Shown here: positions 54,429 to 63,803 of the stretch, one piece after another
How the letters are laid out: each line of letters opens with the position of its first letter
How positions within the stretch are numbered: position 1 is the first letter of the stretch
Source: Gammaproteobacteria bacterium
GTDB taxonomy: Bacteria > Pseudomonadota > Gammaproteobacteria > Enterobacterales > Alteromonadaceae
NCBI GenBank assembly: GCA_018222405.1
Contig: JAAFAI010000001.1
Coordinates: forward strand, 310,001 to 374,000
Direction: 5' to 3'
DNA length: 64,000 bases
Made by a program: the position numbers and the translations under genes
The notes under the pieces: generated by a model
What the model was told of the DNA's origin: nothing
Seen by the model: the letters and a program-made list of their open reading frames with translations, nothing else
The model's database searches: none

Positions 54429-54711
54429 TTATCTTCCGTTACTTAAGGGGGGCACGGCATTTTTGCTTGGTAGCGTCTATGATGAGGGTACTTTCAACAT
54501 GCTGCAAGGGAAACACGTTTCCTCCATCGCTGGTACCTGTCAGCCGGTCACTATAATGTTCTGGCTGGCGGTAGTTTTGGATTAGTTTTTGTATTGTATC
54601 CAGATAGTGATTTTACTTTACTTTCGGTAGAAACAGGCATAAATTCGCCGGCAATTTCACCCCTGTAGCTTCTGCCGCCTCATTATTATTCTCAGGTAGC
54701 GCGTTTTTCTT

Positions 54712-55893
54712 ATGGATTCGAAGATGGTCGATGTTGCACCTTGCAATAAATCCGGCAGCCCTATTGTGCCTGTTTTAGGGTTGTCTTTCTTTGCAGTGGC
54801 CTCAGGTTTTTTAATGAGCCTGATCCCGCTTTCGTTAAAAGCGAATGGTTTACCTTCAACACTGGCCCCCTGGCTGGCTTCTATCTTTTATCTGGGCTTG
54901 CTGTTGGGGGCTTTTACCATTCAGCGAATTGTGGCGGTAACCGGCCACCGCACTGCCTTTATTGCATTTCTTCTGTTACTCACTTTAACCGTTGCAGTCC
55001 AGGTGGCGTGGCCTGTCGAATCAATCTGGCTGGCGGCGCGCCTGGTTGCAGGGATTGCCGTAGCGGGCGTATTTGTGGTGGTGGAGTCGTGGTTACTGAT
55101 GACCGAAACCGCCAAAGCCAGAGCTAAACGCCTGGGGCTGTATATGACTTCACTGTATGGCGGCACGGCGGTGGGTCAACTGGCTATCAAGCCGTTAGGT
55201 ATCGATGGCGCTTTGCCCTTTTTATTTGTGATTGGACTGCTGCTAATGGCTGCGCTGGTCCCCTTGCTGGTTAACTCCTGCCAGCCCAATCAGCACCAGT
55301 GTGAACCGCTACGCTTAAAAGAATTAAAAGTACTCAGTCGCCCTGCAATAATGGGCTGTCTGGTATCGGGGTTAGTGCTTGGCCCTATCTATGGCCTTAT
55401 GCCTTTGTACATCGCCCGAACGGATTATGCGCCCAATACCGGGTTACTGATGGCGGTGATTATTCTCGGTGGCATGCTGGTGCAGCCGTTGGTCAGTTAT
55501 TTATCGCCCCGCTGCAGTAAACGTTTATTGATGGCCGGATTTTGCGCCATAGGTGGATTAAGTGTGATGGGTATTGCCTGGGCCGCAGAGTTATCAATCA
55601 TCATGGGCTGCTATTTGTTGCTGGGAGCGTGCAGCTTTGCCCTGTATCCGGTGGCTATTGCGCTGGCTTGCGATGGTTTGCCGGTTACTAAAATTGTCGC
55701 GGCTACCGAATTTATGCTGTTGAGTTATAGCATTGGTTCGGTAGCGGGCCCGCTGTTAGCCGCTAATACCGGCCTGGTCAGTCAGGGGTTGCCGGTATAT
55801 CTGGCGGTGTGCTTGATTGCCACCAGCCTGTATATGTTGCTTAGCAGCAACCATCGGGTACCCGCTAAGGATACCCCGGTGGCTGATTTGTAA
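54712..55893 (+). CDS. MFS transporter, YcaD-like
   Basis: The 393-residue protein has twelve membrane helices in two halves. LLGAFTIQRIVAVTGHRTAFIAF is the helix 2-3 loop, and AGVFVVVESWLLMTETAKARAKRLGLYMTSLYGGTAVGQLAIKPLG is typical of the YcaD branch. The substrate is unknown. It is divergent from the LacI-type regulator at a distance of 283 bp, making regulation by it possible but not shown. It converges on the TPR gene 13 bp away. Confidence 0.87.
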   Translation: MDSKMVDVAPCNKSGSPIVPVLGLSFFAVASGFLMSLIPLSLKANGLPSTLAPWLASIFYLGLLLGAFTIQRIVAVTGHRTAFIAFLLLLTLTVAVQVAWPVESIWLAARLVAGIAVAGVFVVVESWLLMTETAKARAKRLGLYMTSLYGGTAVGQLAIKPLGIDGALPFLFVIGLLLMAALVPLLVNSCQPNQHQCEPLRLKELKVLSRPAIMGCLVSGLVLGPIYGLMPLYIARTDYAPNTGLLMAVIILGGMLVQPLVSYLSPRCSKRLLMAGFCAIGGLSVMGIAWAAELSIIMGCYLLLGACSFALYPVAIALACDGLPVTKIVAATEFMLLSYSIGSVAGPLLAANTGLVSQGLPVYLAVCLIATSLYMLLSSNHRVPAKDTPVADL

Positions 55894-55906
55894 TAGCGCT
55901 GGCCGA

Positions 55907-56806
55907 TTAAAAGTCGTCAATGCTGTCCTTAAGTCGTTTGTCGTCGGTGTCTGCCGCGAGCATGAGGTGCTGTTTTACCGCATCGGTTGCACTGGTTAGC
56001 CGGTAGAGCTGGGCCAGCCGAAAGTGAGCCCATTGCTCAGATGGCAGGGCTGAGTCAGTCGGTACTGCCTCGACATAATCCAGTAATGCTTCGATACCTT
56101 GCTGAACTGACTGCTTACTAAACACCGCGTTGCGGCCTATCTGGTACAGGGCACTTAGCTTGAAGTGTGCTTCTTCGTCGTCAATAGGGGCGTTGGTAGC
56201 TTGGGTGAATTGCGCCAGCGCTTGTTCGTATTGCTCCTGTTGCTGTAGTGCCAGACCGTGCTGGTAATAGAACTCGGCATGATCGGGGTAGCGTAATTGG
56301 GCGCTGGTCATGGTTTCCGTATAAGCCTTATCGTCATCGGTCTGACGGTAGTAGTTTAATTTGGCGCGCAGGCCTGCCTGTTCATCGAGTGCCGCAATAT
56401 CGTTGACCTGTTGCCAGGCCAGCTCAGTATCGCCACCGGCAATGCCTGGCGCGCCCAGATAAAACATCATCAGGCCAAACTTATAGTCAGTGTTCTGTGG
56501 CTCAAGTAGGGCCGCCTGTTTAAAGCAATCCAGGGATTTACCGGCATAGCTGAGGGCCGAGAAAACTGACTGGCTGGCCTGAATACCCATAACCTGGCCA
56601 CATAAGAAGTGCACATCGGCGCGTTCTGGGGCGAGCTCGAGTGCTTCCTCAATTTTTTCTTCGGCATCGTCAATGTCGGCGCCCAGCAAGGCTTGCGCCT
56701 GTTCGAGTAATGTATCTACCTGATTTGCAGGTGCATCGGCGAAGGCTAAATTAGCTGTAAGTAAGCTACCGGATAGCAGCAAAACGGTGAGTTTATGTGA
56801 CATCAC
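55907..56806 (-). CDS. Exported tetratricopeptide-repeat protein
   Basis: The 299-residue protein has a signal peptide (MMSHKLTVLLLSGSLLTANLAFA) and then TPR-like helical repeats, for example AEEKIEEALELAPERADVHFLCGQV-type IDDAEEKIEEALELAPERAD, LDCFKQAALLEPQNTDYKF, and AEFYYQHGLALQQQEQYEQALAQFTQA. It likely works in the periplasm as a scaffold. It stands alone, and I cannot name a partner. Either of the first two ATGs may be used. Confidence 0.85.
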   Translation of the reverse strand: MMSHKLTVLLLSGSLLTANLAFADAPANQVDTLLEQAQALLGADIDDAEEKIEEALELAPERADVHFLCGQVMGIQASQSVFSALSYAGKSLDCFKQAALLEPQNTDYKFGLMMFYLGAPGIAGGDTELAWQQVNDIAALDEQAGLRAKLNYYRQTDDDKAYTETMTSAQLRYPDHAEFYYQHGLALQQQEQYEQALAQFTQATNAPIDDEEAHFKLSALYQIGRNAVFSKQSVQQGIEALLDYVEAVPTDSALPSEQWAHFRLAQLYRLTSATDAVKQHLMLAADTDDKRLKDSIDDF

Positions 56807-56937
56807 TTATATTCCCTGTCGTGTTAATCGGACTCAGGGTACTGTTTAGCCGGGTGTGGTAAACAGTGCCAAAAGTCACTTTCCGTTTAAAAATGCTTTG
56901 CTTCAGACCTGTCAGCTGAAGCTGAGTTCAGACCAGC

Positions 56938-57906
56938 CTAGAAAAACTCTATATCGTTATCAACAAATTGTTTAGCTGAACGCTCGAGAATGTTGGTTTG
57001 ATTGCGGCCATTTGATTTTGACAGGTACAGCGCTTCGTCTGCAACTTCGATCATCAGCGGCACGGCTTGTTGCGTATTGATAGGCGTACAACCAATACTC
57101 ACGGTGACGTTACCTGAGGGAAACTCGTAATTCTCAACTGCCAGGCGGAATCGTTCCAGTACAGCCAGCGCGCCGTTTTCATCGGTTTGGTTGATGATCA
57201 CCAGAAACTCTTCACCACCATAGCGGAACAAAAAGTCGGAGTGGCGGAAGGTGGTGCGCATAATATTGGCGAAGTGGATTAATACCTCGTCGCCGTACAA
57301 GTGACCAAATTTATCGTTTATGGTTTTGAAATGGTCAATATCGAGCAGTGCGATATAGGAATTGAGTTCGTTGTTAGCGTTATTGCGATAGAAATCCAGC
57401 ACCTGCTCAAATGTGCTGCTGAGCGTCTGGCGATTATTCAGACGGGTAAGAATATCCCGCTCCTTGGTATCGAACAGGCGAATCTGATGATCGTAAATTT
57501 TCGCCAGACCACGCACCACTTCCAGATTGTATTCGTCCACAACGCCTTTTATTAATACCAGTTTCTCAGGTGGCTCGCCGCGATTGACATAAATATAAAT
57601 ATACTCCTGTCTGTCACAGGTCAGGAAAGACACGCCGGTTTCACCATGCAGACTGATGTCACGCACGATATCGGTGAACTCGTCCTTGAAGTCTTCCGCC
57701 AGTGACAGGGGGAATTTGCGAATGAGTGGCTCTGGTGTTCGTTCGTCACGGTAATTCCGACCCAGAATTTCGTAGGAAGAGACCTTTTCGATGGTGTCGA
57801 TTTCAAGCAATGTATTCATTAACACGACATTCAGATCGTGAAATGTTTTGGCTTCCAGTAATCTGGAAGACAGTTCAAAAGCTCTGGTAAGGTCTGGAAA
57901 GGTCAT
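56938..57906 (-). CDS. Diguanylate cyclase with intact GGEEF and inhibitory site
   Basis: The 322-residue soluble protein has an N-terminal sensor of GAF-like length (residues 1-150) and a complete GGDEF domain: [36 protein letters not shown], and [15 protein letters not shown], five residues ahead of GGEEF, is a canonical inhibitory (I) site RxxD for product feedback. It should make c-di-GMP from two GTP. It contrasts with the degenerate GGDEF protein at 26033. Confidence 0.92.
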   Translation of the reverse strand: MTFPDLTRAFELSSRLLEAKTFHDLNVVLMNTLLEIDTIEKVSSYEILGRNYRDERTPEPLIRKFPLSLAEDFKDEFTDIVRDISLHGETGVSFLTCDRQEYIYIYVNRGEPPEKLVLIKGVVDEYNLEVVRGLAKIYDHQIRLFDTKERDILTRLNNRQTLSSTFEQVLDFYRNNANNELNSYIALLDIDHFKTINDKFGHLYGDEVLIHFANIMRTTFRHSDFLFRYGGEEFLVIINQTDENGALAVLERFRLAVENYEFPSGNVTVSIGCTPINTQQAVPLMIEVADEALYLSKSNGRNQTNILERSAKQFVDNDIEFF

Positions 57907-58299
57907 TATTATTTATTATCGCTCGGATACGTGCAGCTAAACTTCCGGTTTTAATACCTGCTGCGCTACTATTAGGGAGATGCACGCCGGGTCGGGAGTG
58001 CTGGTTATTCTGTTGACCTGAATATTACCCGATAGCTTACCGCAATATGCGTTCAGGTATCCAGACCAAAATAGTATAAATTGGTGAAAAAACGTGTCAA
58101 CGCCATTTAAGCGGTTATTTTACAAAATCTCCATATTTAACAGTTATTTATATTTCTCAGTGTAAGTGTTTCCACAACTTTGGGAGACACTCCGGAGGTT
58201 TGCTTCTTAAACAAGACGTTAATAACAGTGCCAGAGAGTTGAATCCCCCGGAATCAGTGATTATTCTTCCCGCATATTCTTTTATTTTGAGGTTAGCTA
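57907..58299. other. 393-bp intergenic region between the cyclase and yafJ
   Basis: This is a divergent promoter region with no coding sequence recognised. A hairpin AGTGT-T-TCC/GGA-G-ACACT (58165-58173 with 58183-58191) lies about 110 bp ahead of the amidotransferase start. No clear operator was found. Confidence 0.5.
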
Positions 58300-59157
58300 A
58301 TGTGTGAATTGCTCGGCATGAGTGCCAATACACCCACCGATTTGTGTTTTAGTTTTACCGGATTAACACGTCGCGGCGGCGGCACCGGGCCTCACAAAGA
58401 TGGCTGGGGCGTGGCGTTCTACGAGGGTAAAGGCGTGCGTTTGTTTCACGATCCGGAGCCTTGCGCTACCTCACCTATAGCGGAGTTTGTTGGCAAACTG
58501 CCGATTAAGAGCAAAACCGCTATCTGCCACATTCGCCAGGCTAACGTAGGCAACATTAATCTGGCCAATACTCATCCTTTTGTGCGCGAACTGTGGGGGC
58601 GCAACTGGGTATTTGCACACAATGGCCAGATCCCGGGGTTTTCACGGCGGGTAGGCATGTACGAAGCCATTGGTGATACCGATAGTGAAGAGCTTTTCTG
58701 CGACATCATGAATCAGATGCGTCATAGTCTTCCCCGGGATGCCATGCCTGAACAACTCACCCAAATTCTGGTTGCGCTGGCTCAGGAATATGCCCGCCAG
58801 GGGGTGTTTAACTGCTTACTGAGCAACGGCGACTGGTTGTTTACCTTTTGCAGCACCAAGCTGGCCAGCATTACCAGGCGAGCGCCGTTTGGTCCCGCCT
58901 GTCTGAAAGACGTGGAAGTAGAGATTGATTTTGCCGCCGAAACCACGCCACAGGATGTGGTCAGTGTTATTGCCACCGAACCACTTACCAGTGACGAGCA
59001 ATGGGATGTTTACGAGCGCGGCGAATGGCGTTTGTGGCAGTTGGGTGAAGTAGTTGCCAGTGGTAAAGTTGAAGTTCCGGTGCATTCCACTGAGGCGGCG
59101 CTGACCAGTCCAAAAAATATGCCCAGGGACTGTGAGCCGCGGCCCGGACAAAGATGA
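58300..59157 (+). CDS. yafJ: Class II glutamine amidotransferase, YafJ-like
   Basis: The 285-residue protein begins MCELLGMSANTP, where Cys2 becomes the N-terminal nucleophile. GPHKDGWGVAFYEG, ICHIRQANVG, NTHPFVRELWGRNWVFAHNGQI and TDSEELF are the amidotransferase blocks of the YafJ/EgtC-like group. The family hydrolyses glutamine or related gamma-glutamyl amides; the acceptor is unknown. GAGG precedes the ATG. A perfect 22-bp inverted repeat begins at its stop codon. Confidence 0.92.
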   Translation: MCELLGMSANTPTDLCFSFTGLTRRGGGTGPHKDGWGVAFYEGKGVRLFHDPEPCATSPIAEFVGKLPIKSKTAICHIRQANVGNINLANTHPFVRELWGRNWVFAHNGQIPGFSRRVGMYEAIGDTDSEELFCDIMNQMRHSLPRDAMPEQLTQILVALAQEYARQGVFNCLLSNGDWLFTFCSTKLASITRRAPFGPACLKDVEVEIDFAAETTPQDVVSVIATEPLTSDEQWDVYERGEWRLWQLGEVVASGKVEVPVHSTEAALTSPKNMPRDCEPRPGQR

Positions 59158-59217
59158 TACCAATCCGCATAGAAGTTTGCTCACTCTGAGAGGGTAAACT
59201 TCTATGCGGATTGGTAT
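59157..59217. repeat. Perfect 22-bp inverted repeat abutting yafJ
   Basis: The arms 59157-59178 and 59196-59217 are exact reverse complements around a 17-nt loop. The ends ATACCAAT/ATTGGTAT are typical of dispersed palindromic repeats I recall from Alteromonadales and related genomes. It could act as terminator for yafJ. It may be one copy of a MITE-like family. Confidence 0.82.
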
Positions 59218-59312
59218 TAAGAGTGTTATAAATCGTTACAAATTTAGAGCTTACCTGGCCAGCTTAATAGGGTAGTGTGAAAATCACACAATTATAAGCA
59301 GACGGAAAGGCC

Positions 59313-60200
59313 ATGCTCTCAATCACTCAACTTACCAAAACCTACTCTAACGGCGTCCGAGCGCTGGACGGTATCAACCTTAATATTCCTAAGGGTATGT
59401 TTGGCCTGTTAGGGCCAAACGGCGCAGGTAAATCTTCTTTAATGCGAACCATCGCCACCCTGCAGGCGCCCGACCAGGGCAGCATCGTCTTCGACGGTAC
59501 CGATGTCATTGCTCAACCTAATGAACTGCGCCAGCGATTAGGCTATCTGCCACAGGATTTTGGCGTATATCCGCGGATCAGCGCCGAGCGTTTGCTCGAT
59601 CATCTGGCCGTCCTTAAGGGTTTAAACAATAAAGCTGAACGTAAAGAAGCTGTAGAAGGTTTGTTGGTACACACTAATCTCTGGCAGCACAGAGATAAGG
59701 CTGTAAGTGGTTATTCAGGGGGGATGCGTCAGCGATTTGGTATTGCCCAGGCCTTATTGGGTGACCCGGATTTGATTATTGTGGATGAGCCCACCGCCGG
59801 TTTGGATCCGGAGGAGCGCAATCGCTTTCATAATCTGTTGGTGAGCCTTGGGGAAGAAAAGGTGATTATCCTTTCTACCCATATTGTTGATGATGTGTCT
59901 GAGTTGTGCCCTAACATGGCGGTACTGGGTCAGGGACAAATTCTCCTTGAAGGAAACCCTATTGAATTAACTTATCAGCTTAAAGGCCGGATCTGGTGTA
60001 AGCAGGTTAGCCAGGAAGAGCTTAAGGAAATCGAGCAACAGTACAGCCTGATCTCCTCGCGGCTGATTGCCGGTAAACATGTTGTGCATATTATGGCCGA
60101 TGAAGCGCCCGAAGGCTTTGAGGCTGCACCGGCGAATCTTGAGGACGTGTATTTCTCCACCCTTTATGAATCACGTAAAAAATCGGCCCAGGCAGCATAA
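59313..60200 (+). CDS. ABC transporter ATP-binding protein
   Basis: The 295-residue ATPase has Walker A GPNGAGKSS (residues about 36-44), the Q-loop at LPQDFGVYPRI, the signature YSGGMRQRFGIAQALLG, Walker B LIIVDEPTAGLDP, and the H-loop STHIVDD. The type is the NatA/CcmA branch of exporters, usually paired with an ABC-2 permease. It lies 11 bp before the permease-peptidase fusion, its certain partner. The substrate is unknown. Confidence 0.95.
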   Translation: MLSITQLTKTYSNGVRALDGINLNIPKGMFGLLGPNGAGKSSLMRTIATLQAPDQGSIVFDGTDVIAQPNELRQRLGYLPQDFGVYPRISAERLLDHLAVLKGLNNKAERKEAVEGLLVHTNLWQHRDKAVSGYSGGMRQRFGIAQALLGDPDLIIVDEPTAGLDPEERNRFHNLLVSLGEEKVIILSTHIVDDVSELCPNMAVLGQGQILLEGNPIELTYQLKGRIWCKQVSQEELKEIEQQYSLISSRLIAGKHVVHIMADEAPEGFEAAPANLEDVYFSTLYESRKKSAQAA

Positions 60201-60211
60201 GGAGCGTTACT

Positions 60212-63200
60212 ATGTTTTGGAAAAGCCTGGCTTTTGAATGGCGCTATTTCTTGCGCCAGCCGTCATTTACGGTGACCGCCCTGGTGTTCTTTTTACTGCC
60301 TTTTATGGCAACCACTACCGACAGCGTGCGCATTGGTGGTGGCGGTAATGTGTTGTATAACGGCAGCTATGCGATTGCTCAAACCGTATTGGTGATGGGC
60401 GTTTTCGCACTCTTCTTACTGGTAAACTTTATTGCGGGTACTGCAACCCGCAACCACACTACCAAAATGAGTGAGCTGGTTTATACCCGACCGGTGAATC
60501 CGGCCAAATACCAGTTAGGCCGCTTCCTCGGCTCAACGCTGGTGACTCTGACAGTATTTGCGGCAGTGCCTCTTGGTGTTCTGATTGGCTCGTTAATGCC
60601 CTGGGTCGATCCTGAGCGGATTGGTGCCACTCAGCTGAGTTTCTATTTGGCGCCTTTTTTCTACATTATTGTGCCGGGCTTCTTATCCCTCGGGATGATT
60701 TTCTTCGCCCTTGCACAGCGTGTACGCTCCATGATGGCTGCCTACCTCACAGCATTGGGAATCTTTATTGTGTACGTGGTGGGTGGTGTAATCACCAGCG
60801 AGCCTGAGTATCGGGAAATTGCCGCCTTACTCGATCCCTTTGCACTGCGAACCTTTGGTGAAATCAGCCGTTACTGGACCGTTTTTGATAAAAACGTAAC
60901 AGCTATTACTCTGGATGGTGTATTACTGCAAAACCGCCTTATCTGGCTGGGCATTGGTGCCGTAATTCTGTTTGCCTTTGGTGGTATCTTTTCCTTTAAG
61001 TGGCAGCAGGGCAGTAAAAAAGTTAAACCTTCCAAGGCATCCAGACTGCCAGCGCCAGAAGGTAATCGCATTAGTTTCAAAGCCAGTGGCGGCTATCAGT
61101 GGAGCAAGTTTGTCACTAATCTCGGCTTCGAAATGCGCCAGGTATTGCTAAGCCCGGCGATGATTGTGTTGGTGCTGTTCAGTATCTTTAACCTGACTTC
61201 GCTTTATGCGGTGGCCTACGGCGGCCTGTATGGCACTGATAACTGGCCTCTTACACAAAACATGACCCAGGCCATTGTGGATAACTTCAGCCTTACCATG
61301 ATGATAGTGGTGATTTATTACAGTGGTGAAATTGTCTGGCGCGAGCGTGGCAGCGGCATGGGCGATATTATCGAGTCTACCCCGGTGTTTAATGCGGTCT
61401 TCTGGGTCTCCAAGCTGTTTTCCATGTGGGCGGTGCTGGCTGTTTTGTATATCATCGGTATGCTGTTTACCATTTTCTTCCAGCTAACCAAAGGCTATAC
61501 CAATCTGGAGTTGGGGCTGTATATCACCGAGCTGTTTTATGTTGAGCTGTTACCCTGGATGTGGGTAACCGTGCTGGCATTCTTTATTCAGGTACTGAGC
61601 CCAAATAAGTACATGGGTATGCTGATTACCTCTGCTTACCTCATTTCAACCCTGGTGATGAGCCAGTTGGGTGTGGAACACAATATGTGGACGTTTGGTA
61701 ATGCGCCGCAGGTATTATATTCCGATCTCAATGGTTACGGCTGGTTCTTAACCGGATTTAACTGGTACATGTTGTACTGGGGAGCGCTGAGTCTGGCATT
61801 GTCTGTGATTGGCTATGGGCTATGGCAGCGCGGTCCGGAAAGCAAGCTGAAAGACCGTTTCAAATTGCTCGGTTATCAGATGGGCAACACCGGCAAAGGC
61901 CTGCTGGCCGCCAGCCTGATAGTGTTTATTGCCACAGGTGGGTATATCCACTACAACACCAAAGTGCTTAATGAGTTTACCGGCCGGGATGAAAGCCTGG
62001 ACCGTCAGGCTGAGTATGAGCGCCAGTTTGTGCAATACGAAGATGCCAACATTCCGATTGTTACCAAAGCCAATGCGTTGGTGGATATTTACCCTGAACA
62101 GCGACGCATAGAAGCCACCGCCGAGGTGGTGGTTGAAAACAAACGGGATACGCCGATTACCCGGGCGCTGGTGTCTATTCCACGTCATACACCGGAGTGG
62201 CATATTGACATCCCCGGTGCCAAAGTGGTGGAAATTATCGACGAGTTTAACTCTGCCTGGCTGGAGTTTGATGAGCCTATGATGCCTGGCGATGAGCTGG
62301 CTGGCAGTGTTTCTGTGGTTCGCGACCATGCGGGCTTCAAAGATCGCGGATTTGACCTGATGGTGGCAGAAAACGGGACTTTCATTAATAACTACGAGTT
62401 GTTTCCGATATTTGGCTTTCGTGGTGACTTGTTGATTAGCGATCGCCATGAGCGCCGTAAACGGGATCTCCCTGAGCGTCCGCGCGCAAATAAACTGGAA
62501 GATACCAGCAAGTACGCGCAAAGTTTCTTTGGTCCGGGCGTCGGGTTTATTGATTTTGAAACCACTATTTCCACGTCTGCCGATCAAATTGCTATTGCAC
62601 CGGGATACCTGCAAAAAGAATGGACCGAGAACGATCGCCGTTATTTCCATTACAAAATGGATGCGCCGATGGTGGCTTTCTATTCTTTCCTGTCTGCCCG
62701 TCACGAGGTTAAGCGAGACGAGCATAACGGCGTGAATATTGAAGTCTATTACGATCCAAAACACGCCTGGAACGTGGATATCATGATCCAGAGTGTGAAG
62801 GACTCACTGGATTACTTTGAAGCCGAGTTTGGCCCTTATCAGCACAAACAAATGCGCATTATTGAATTTCCCGGCTATCGCTCATTTGCGCAGAGTTTTG
62901 CCAATACGGTGCCTTACTCTGAGGTGATTGGATTCACTGCCGATCTGCGTAACAGTGAAGATATTGACTATGTTTATTATGTTACCGCCCACGAAGTTGC
63001 CCACCAGTGGTGGGGCCATCAGCTTGGCGCTGCCGATGTGCAGGGCAGTGCTATCCTGTCGGAAAGTCTGTCTCAGTACAGTGCCATTATGGTGCTGCAG
63101 AAGCGCTATGGCGAAAACATGATCCGTAAGTTCCTGACCTATGAACTGGACCGCTACTTACGTGGCCGCAGCAGCGAGCTGCTTGAGGAAATGCCGTTTA

Positions 63201-63766
63201 TGCGCAGTGAAAACCAGCAGTACATTCACTACCGAAAAGGCTCAGTGGTCATGATGTCGATTCTTGACCGGTTAGGTGAAGAGAGGCTGAATGCGGCACT
63301 TGAACAGCTAATGTCAGATTTCCGCTTTAAGTCAGATCCCTACCCGACTACGCTGGATTTACAGGCTGCGCTAAACGCGCAGGCCACACCGGAAGAGCAG
63401 GCGTTTATTGCTGATATCTTCGAGCAAATCACCCTGTATGATTTGAAAGTGGATGAAGTAGAAACAGCGCCGTTAGAAGAGGGCTATGAGGTAACCATTA
63501 CTGTTAGTGGCGCTAAATATGCCGCCGACGGCCAGGGCATGGAAACCGAACAGCCACTTGAGGAATGGGTGGATATAGGCGTGTTTAACAGTGATCCGTC
63601 GATACTTACCGATGATAGCCAGGTGCTCTACAAAGCAAAACACAAAATAGTCAGCGGCGAAAATACCATCACCGTTACCGTGGCTGAAAAGCCGCTGTAT
63701 GTTGGTGTTGACCCGTTTGTAAAACTTATCGACCGCGACAGTGGGGATAATGTGAAGCGGCTTTAA
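60212..63766 (+). CDS. ABC-2 permease fused to an M1-type metallopeptidase domain
   Basis: The 1184-residue protein has an N-terminal half (to about 600) of twelve or so membrane helices in two ABC-2 permease units (LAFEWRYFLRQPSFTVTALVFFLLPFMATTT; NLGFEMRQVLLSPAMIVLVLFSIFN). The C-terminal half, from about 620, resembles M1 peptidases: HEVAHQWWGH (927-936) with Glu951 as third zinc ligand, and YRKGSVVMMSIL later. HEVAH-x19-E is one residue longer than classical HExxH-x18-E. No GxMEN exopeptidase motif is seen; FPGYRSFAQSFANTVPYSE occupies that place. Its ATPase partner is upstream. The peptidase domain probably faces the periplasm. Substrate unknown. Confidence 0.88.
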   Translation: MFWKSLAFEWRYFLRQPSFTVTALVFFLLPFMATTTDSVRIGGGGNVLYNGSYAIAQTVLVMGVFALFLLVNFIAGTATRNHTTKMSELVYTRPVNPAKYQLGRFLGSTLVTLTVFAAVPLGVLIGSLMPWVDPERIGATQLSFYLAPFFYIIVPGFLSLGMIFFALAQRVRSMMAAYLTALGIFIVYVVGGVITSEPEYREIAALLDPFALRTFGEISRYWTVFDKNVTAITLDGVLLQNRLIWLGIGAVILFAFGGIFSFKWQQGSKKVKPSKASRLPAPEGNRISFKASGGYQWSKFVTNLGFEMRQVLLSPAMIVLVLFSIFNLTSLYAVAYGGLYGTDNWPLTQNMTQAIVDNFSLTMMIVVIYYSGEIVWRERGSGMGDIIESTPVFNAVFWVSKLFSMWAVLAVLYIIGMLFTIFFQLTKGYTNLELGLYITELFYVELLPWMWVTVLAFFIQVLSPNKYMGMLITSAYLISTLVMSQLGVEHNMWTFGNAPQVLYSDLNGYGWFLTGFNWYMLYWGALSLALSVIGYGLWQRGPESKLKDRFKLLGYQMGNTGKGLLAASLIVFIATGGYIHYNTKVLNEFTGRDESLDRQAEYERQFVQYEDANIPIVTKANALVDIYPEQRRIEATAEVVVENKRDTPITRALVSIPRHTPEWHIDIPGAKVVEIIDEFNSAWLEFDEPMMPGDELAGSVSVVRDHAGFKDRGFDLMVAENGTFINNYELFPIFGFRGDLLISDRHERRKRDLPERPRANKLEDTSKYAQSFFGPGVGFIDFETTISTSADQIAIAPGYLQKEWTENDRRYFHYKMDAPMVAFYSFLSARHEVKRDEHNGVNIEVYYDPKHAWNVDIMIQSVKDSLDYFEAEFGPYQHKQMRIIEFPGYRSFAQSFANTVPYSEVIGFTADLRNSEDIDYVYYVTAHEVAHQWWGHQLGAADVQGSAILSESLSQYSAIMVLQKRYGENMIRKFLTYELDRYLRGRSSELLEEMPFMRSENQQYIHYRKGSVVMMSILDRLGEERLNAALEQLMSDFRFKSDPYPTTLDLQAALNAQATPEEQAFIADIFEQITLYDLKVDEVETAPLEEGYEVTITVSGAKYAADGQGMETEQPLEEWVDIGVFNSDPSILTDDSQVLYKAKHKIVSGENTITVTVAEKPLYVGVDPFVKLIDRDSGDNVKRL

Positions 63767-63803
63767 CAGCGAGAGGCCGGCTCGGGTGAGTCGGCTACCT
63801 TGT

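Noticed and set aside
61820-62764. 314-codon minus-strand open frame inside the ABC-M1 fusion gene
   Set aside because: It is antisense to a well-supported gene and shows no protein family features.
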